Shown here: piece by piece, positions 5,356-5,505 of the stretch
Layout: every line of letters starts with the position of its first letter
Numbering within the stretch: the first letter of the stretch is position 1
Source: a bacterium
Lineage (GTDB): Bacteria > UBP14 > UBA6098 > B30-G16
Direction: 5' to 3'
DNA length: 5,505 nt
Assembly: GCA_027007865.1 (NCBI GenBank)
Contig: JALTEE010000466.1
Span: 1-5,505, forward strand
The notes under the pieces: model-generated
Database searches by the model: none
What the model was told of the DNA's origin: nothing
Seen by the model: only the letters and a program-made list of their open reading frames with translations
Position numbers and translations under genes: made by a program

Positions 5356-5428
5356 TGAGGGTGGACGGGATCGAACCATCGGCCCACGGCTTAAAAAGCC
5401 GTTGCTCTGCCAGCTGAGCTACACCCCC
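5356..5428 (-). tRNA. tRNA-Lys (anticodon UUU)
   Basis: A 73-nt cloverleaf on the minus strand. The acceptor stem is GGGGGTG (5428-5422) with CACCCTC (5363-5357), including one G-U. The D arm is GCTC/GAGC with loop AGCTGGCA. The anticodon stem is ACGGC/GCCGT with loop TTTTTAA, giving anticodon TTT at 5395-5393, which reads AAA and AAG lysine codons. The variable loop is 5 nt, and the T arm is GATGG/CCGTC with loop TTCGATC. The discriminator is A (5356). CCA is not encoded, so it must be added after transcription. No intron or mismatch disrupts the fold. Its 3' end is 66 nt from the lspA start, in the same direction. Confidence 0.97.
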
Positions 5429-5475
5429 AATAATCTATTAAAAAACGATATCCTTCAACATAAATTTGAACGATA

Positions 5476-5504
5476 AAATTATTTGTTGCAATATCGTATG
5501 TCAA
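5476..5504 (-). promoter_or_regulatory. Candidate sigma-70 promoter of tRNA-Lys (and possibly lspA)
   Basis: On the minus strand a perfect TTGACA (5504-5499) is followed after 17 nt by TAATTT (5481-5476), a weak -10 box matching TATAAT at three of six positions. Transcription would begin roughly 40 nt before the mature tRNA 5' end at 5428, leaving a short leader for RNase P. The -35 match and ideal spacing support it; the poor -10 and AT-rich setting limit confidence. Confidence 0.45.
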
Positions 5505-5505
5505 G

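Overview
The window is a piece of a bacterial chromosome of moderate GC content. The lspA gene for prolipoprotein signal peptidase II and a bacterial tRNA-Lys rule out an archaeon. LspA together with a Wzx-type polysaccharide flippase suggests a cell that makes lipoproteins and surface glycans. I cannot name the taxon. The starts of the EIIA, secreted-protein and lspA genes lack a clear Shine-Dalgarno sequence, and dispersed GTCATTCCC/GGGAATCC-type palindromes occur between genes. That is compatible with, but does not prove, an uncultivated FCB-group-like lineage.

Left part (1-1977): a complete COG0402 amidohydrolase, most like 8-oxoguanine deaminase, is read rightward. The C-terminal third of an SPFH/band-7 (QmcA/stomatin-like) protein starts in another frame directly at its stop codon and has no usable start codon, so it is a 5'-truncated remnant. 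The intergenic stretch that follows holds two related hairpin repeats in opposite orientation, plus a spare half-arm.

Middle (1978-2903): a leftward gene encodes a secreted protein of unknown family with a clear signal peptide. Its promoter region lies back to back with the leader of the next rightward operon. That leader carries a 16-bp wobble-containing stem-loop and a perfect 18-bp palindrome.

Right part (2904-5505): a PTS EIIA-2 (PtsN/fructose-type) domain protein and a Wzx-type flippase form a tight two-gene operon with 1 nt between them. The flippase gene runs 120 bp into the 3' end of the opposing lspA gene, with the codons of the two genes in exact register. Upstream of lspA on the same strand are a 15-bp hairpin and tRNA-Lys(UUU), so tRNA and lspA may share a transcript. 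Rightward transcription of the flippase would produce antisense RNA to lspA.

I saw no CRISPR array, phage gene, transposase or defence system. The noteworthy signals are the codon-register antisense overlap, the start-less SPFH remnant, the paired palindromic repeats and the structured leader elements.
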